A stretch of DNA of 6,326 nucleotides from an uncultured Paenibacillaceae bacterium (lineage in GTDB: Bacteria > Bacillota > Bacilli > Aneurinibacillales > Aneurinibacillaceae): contig CALNBV010000112.1 of the NCBI GenBank assembly GCA_937874515.1, positions 1 through 6,326 on the forward strand, in the 5' to 3' direction. The stretch's first letter is position 1. Every line of letters starts with the position of its first letter. A program made the translations under genes and the position numbers. This document shows, piece after piece, positions 6,263 through 6,326 of this stretch. The notes under the pieces are model-generated. The model had not been told where the DNA came from. It saw nothing but the letters and a program-made list of their open reading frames with translations, and did no database searches.

Positions 6263-6326
6263 AATGGTTGGGATGCTAATGAATCAAATCAGTTGCCTTT
6301 TTGTGAGCCGATACGAGGGAAACTGA

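Noticed and set aside
6264..6326. Short + strand frame starting at ATG 6264 or 6273 and ending in TGA exactly at the window end (20 or 17 codons)
   Set aside because: It has no well-spaced ribosome binding site for either ATG, has no recognisable sequence, and is short enough to be chance. All three - strand frames of the same stretch also reach a stop, so the tail of a leftward gene from beyond the edge is equally possible and neither can be supported.
6289..6326. TCAGTT (6289-6294) paired with AACTGA (6321-6326) as a possible structured RNA or riboswitch at the right edge
   Set aside because: Only 6 bp pair, the interior does not match any riboswitch consensus I know, and the element is cut by the window end.

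Overview
The window reads as part of a chromosomal or accessory segment from a low-to-moderate G+C aerobic Firmicute, most likely in the order Bacillales. The support is the strong AGGAGG-type ribosome binding sites, A+T-leaning third codon positions, short intergenic gaps and a stem-loop terminator with T-tracts. I cannot name a genus. The sequence contains no RNA gene, insertion sequence or CRISPR array that I can see.

Bases 1-4847 (+ strand) are one compact, co-directional gene run that I read as an operon for flavin-dependent oxygenation, most plausibly of an organosulfur compound. It holds, in order, the 3' two thirds of a NtaA/SnaA/DszA-family FMN-dependent monooxygenase, a complete tandem paralog of it (about 80% identical by hand alignment), a DszC-like flavin monooxygenase with the acyl-CoA dehydrogenase fold, and a second acyl-CoA-dehydrogenase-fold protein that lacks the usual catalytic glutamate. 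Gaps are 37, 19 and 35 bases. DszA-type and DszC-type enzymes both use reduced FMN from a separate flavin reductase. No reductase, transporter or regulator is inside the window, so if they are linked they lie upstream of base 1, along with the promoter.

Bases 4850-4891 form a perfect 17-bp hairpin between converging genes, a probable bidirectional terminator.

Bases 4919-6148 (- strand) encode an MFS transporter of the fosmidomycin-resistance (Fsr) type. It faces the oxygenase operon and is transcribed separately. Bases 6149-6326 are its upstream region, with a good Shine-Dalgarno, a weak candidate promoter and two short inverted repeats that could be operators. No gene is supported at the right edge.

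The most interesting aspect is the combination of two diverged DszA-like paralogs with two non-dehydrogenase acyl-CoA-dehydrogenase-fold proteins. Its substrate cannot be read from the sequence. It resembles the dsz/sfn/msu sulfur-scavenging logic but is not a standard dszABC cluster, because no DszB-type desulfinase lies between the DszA-like and DszC-like genes.
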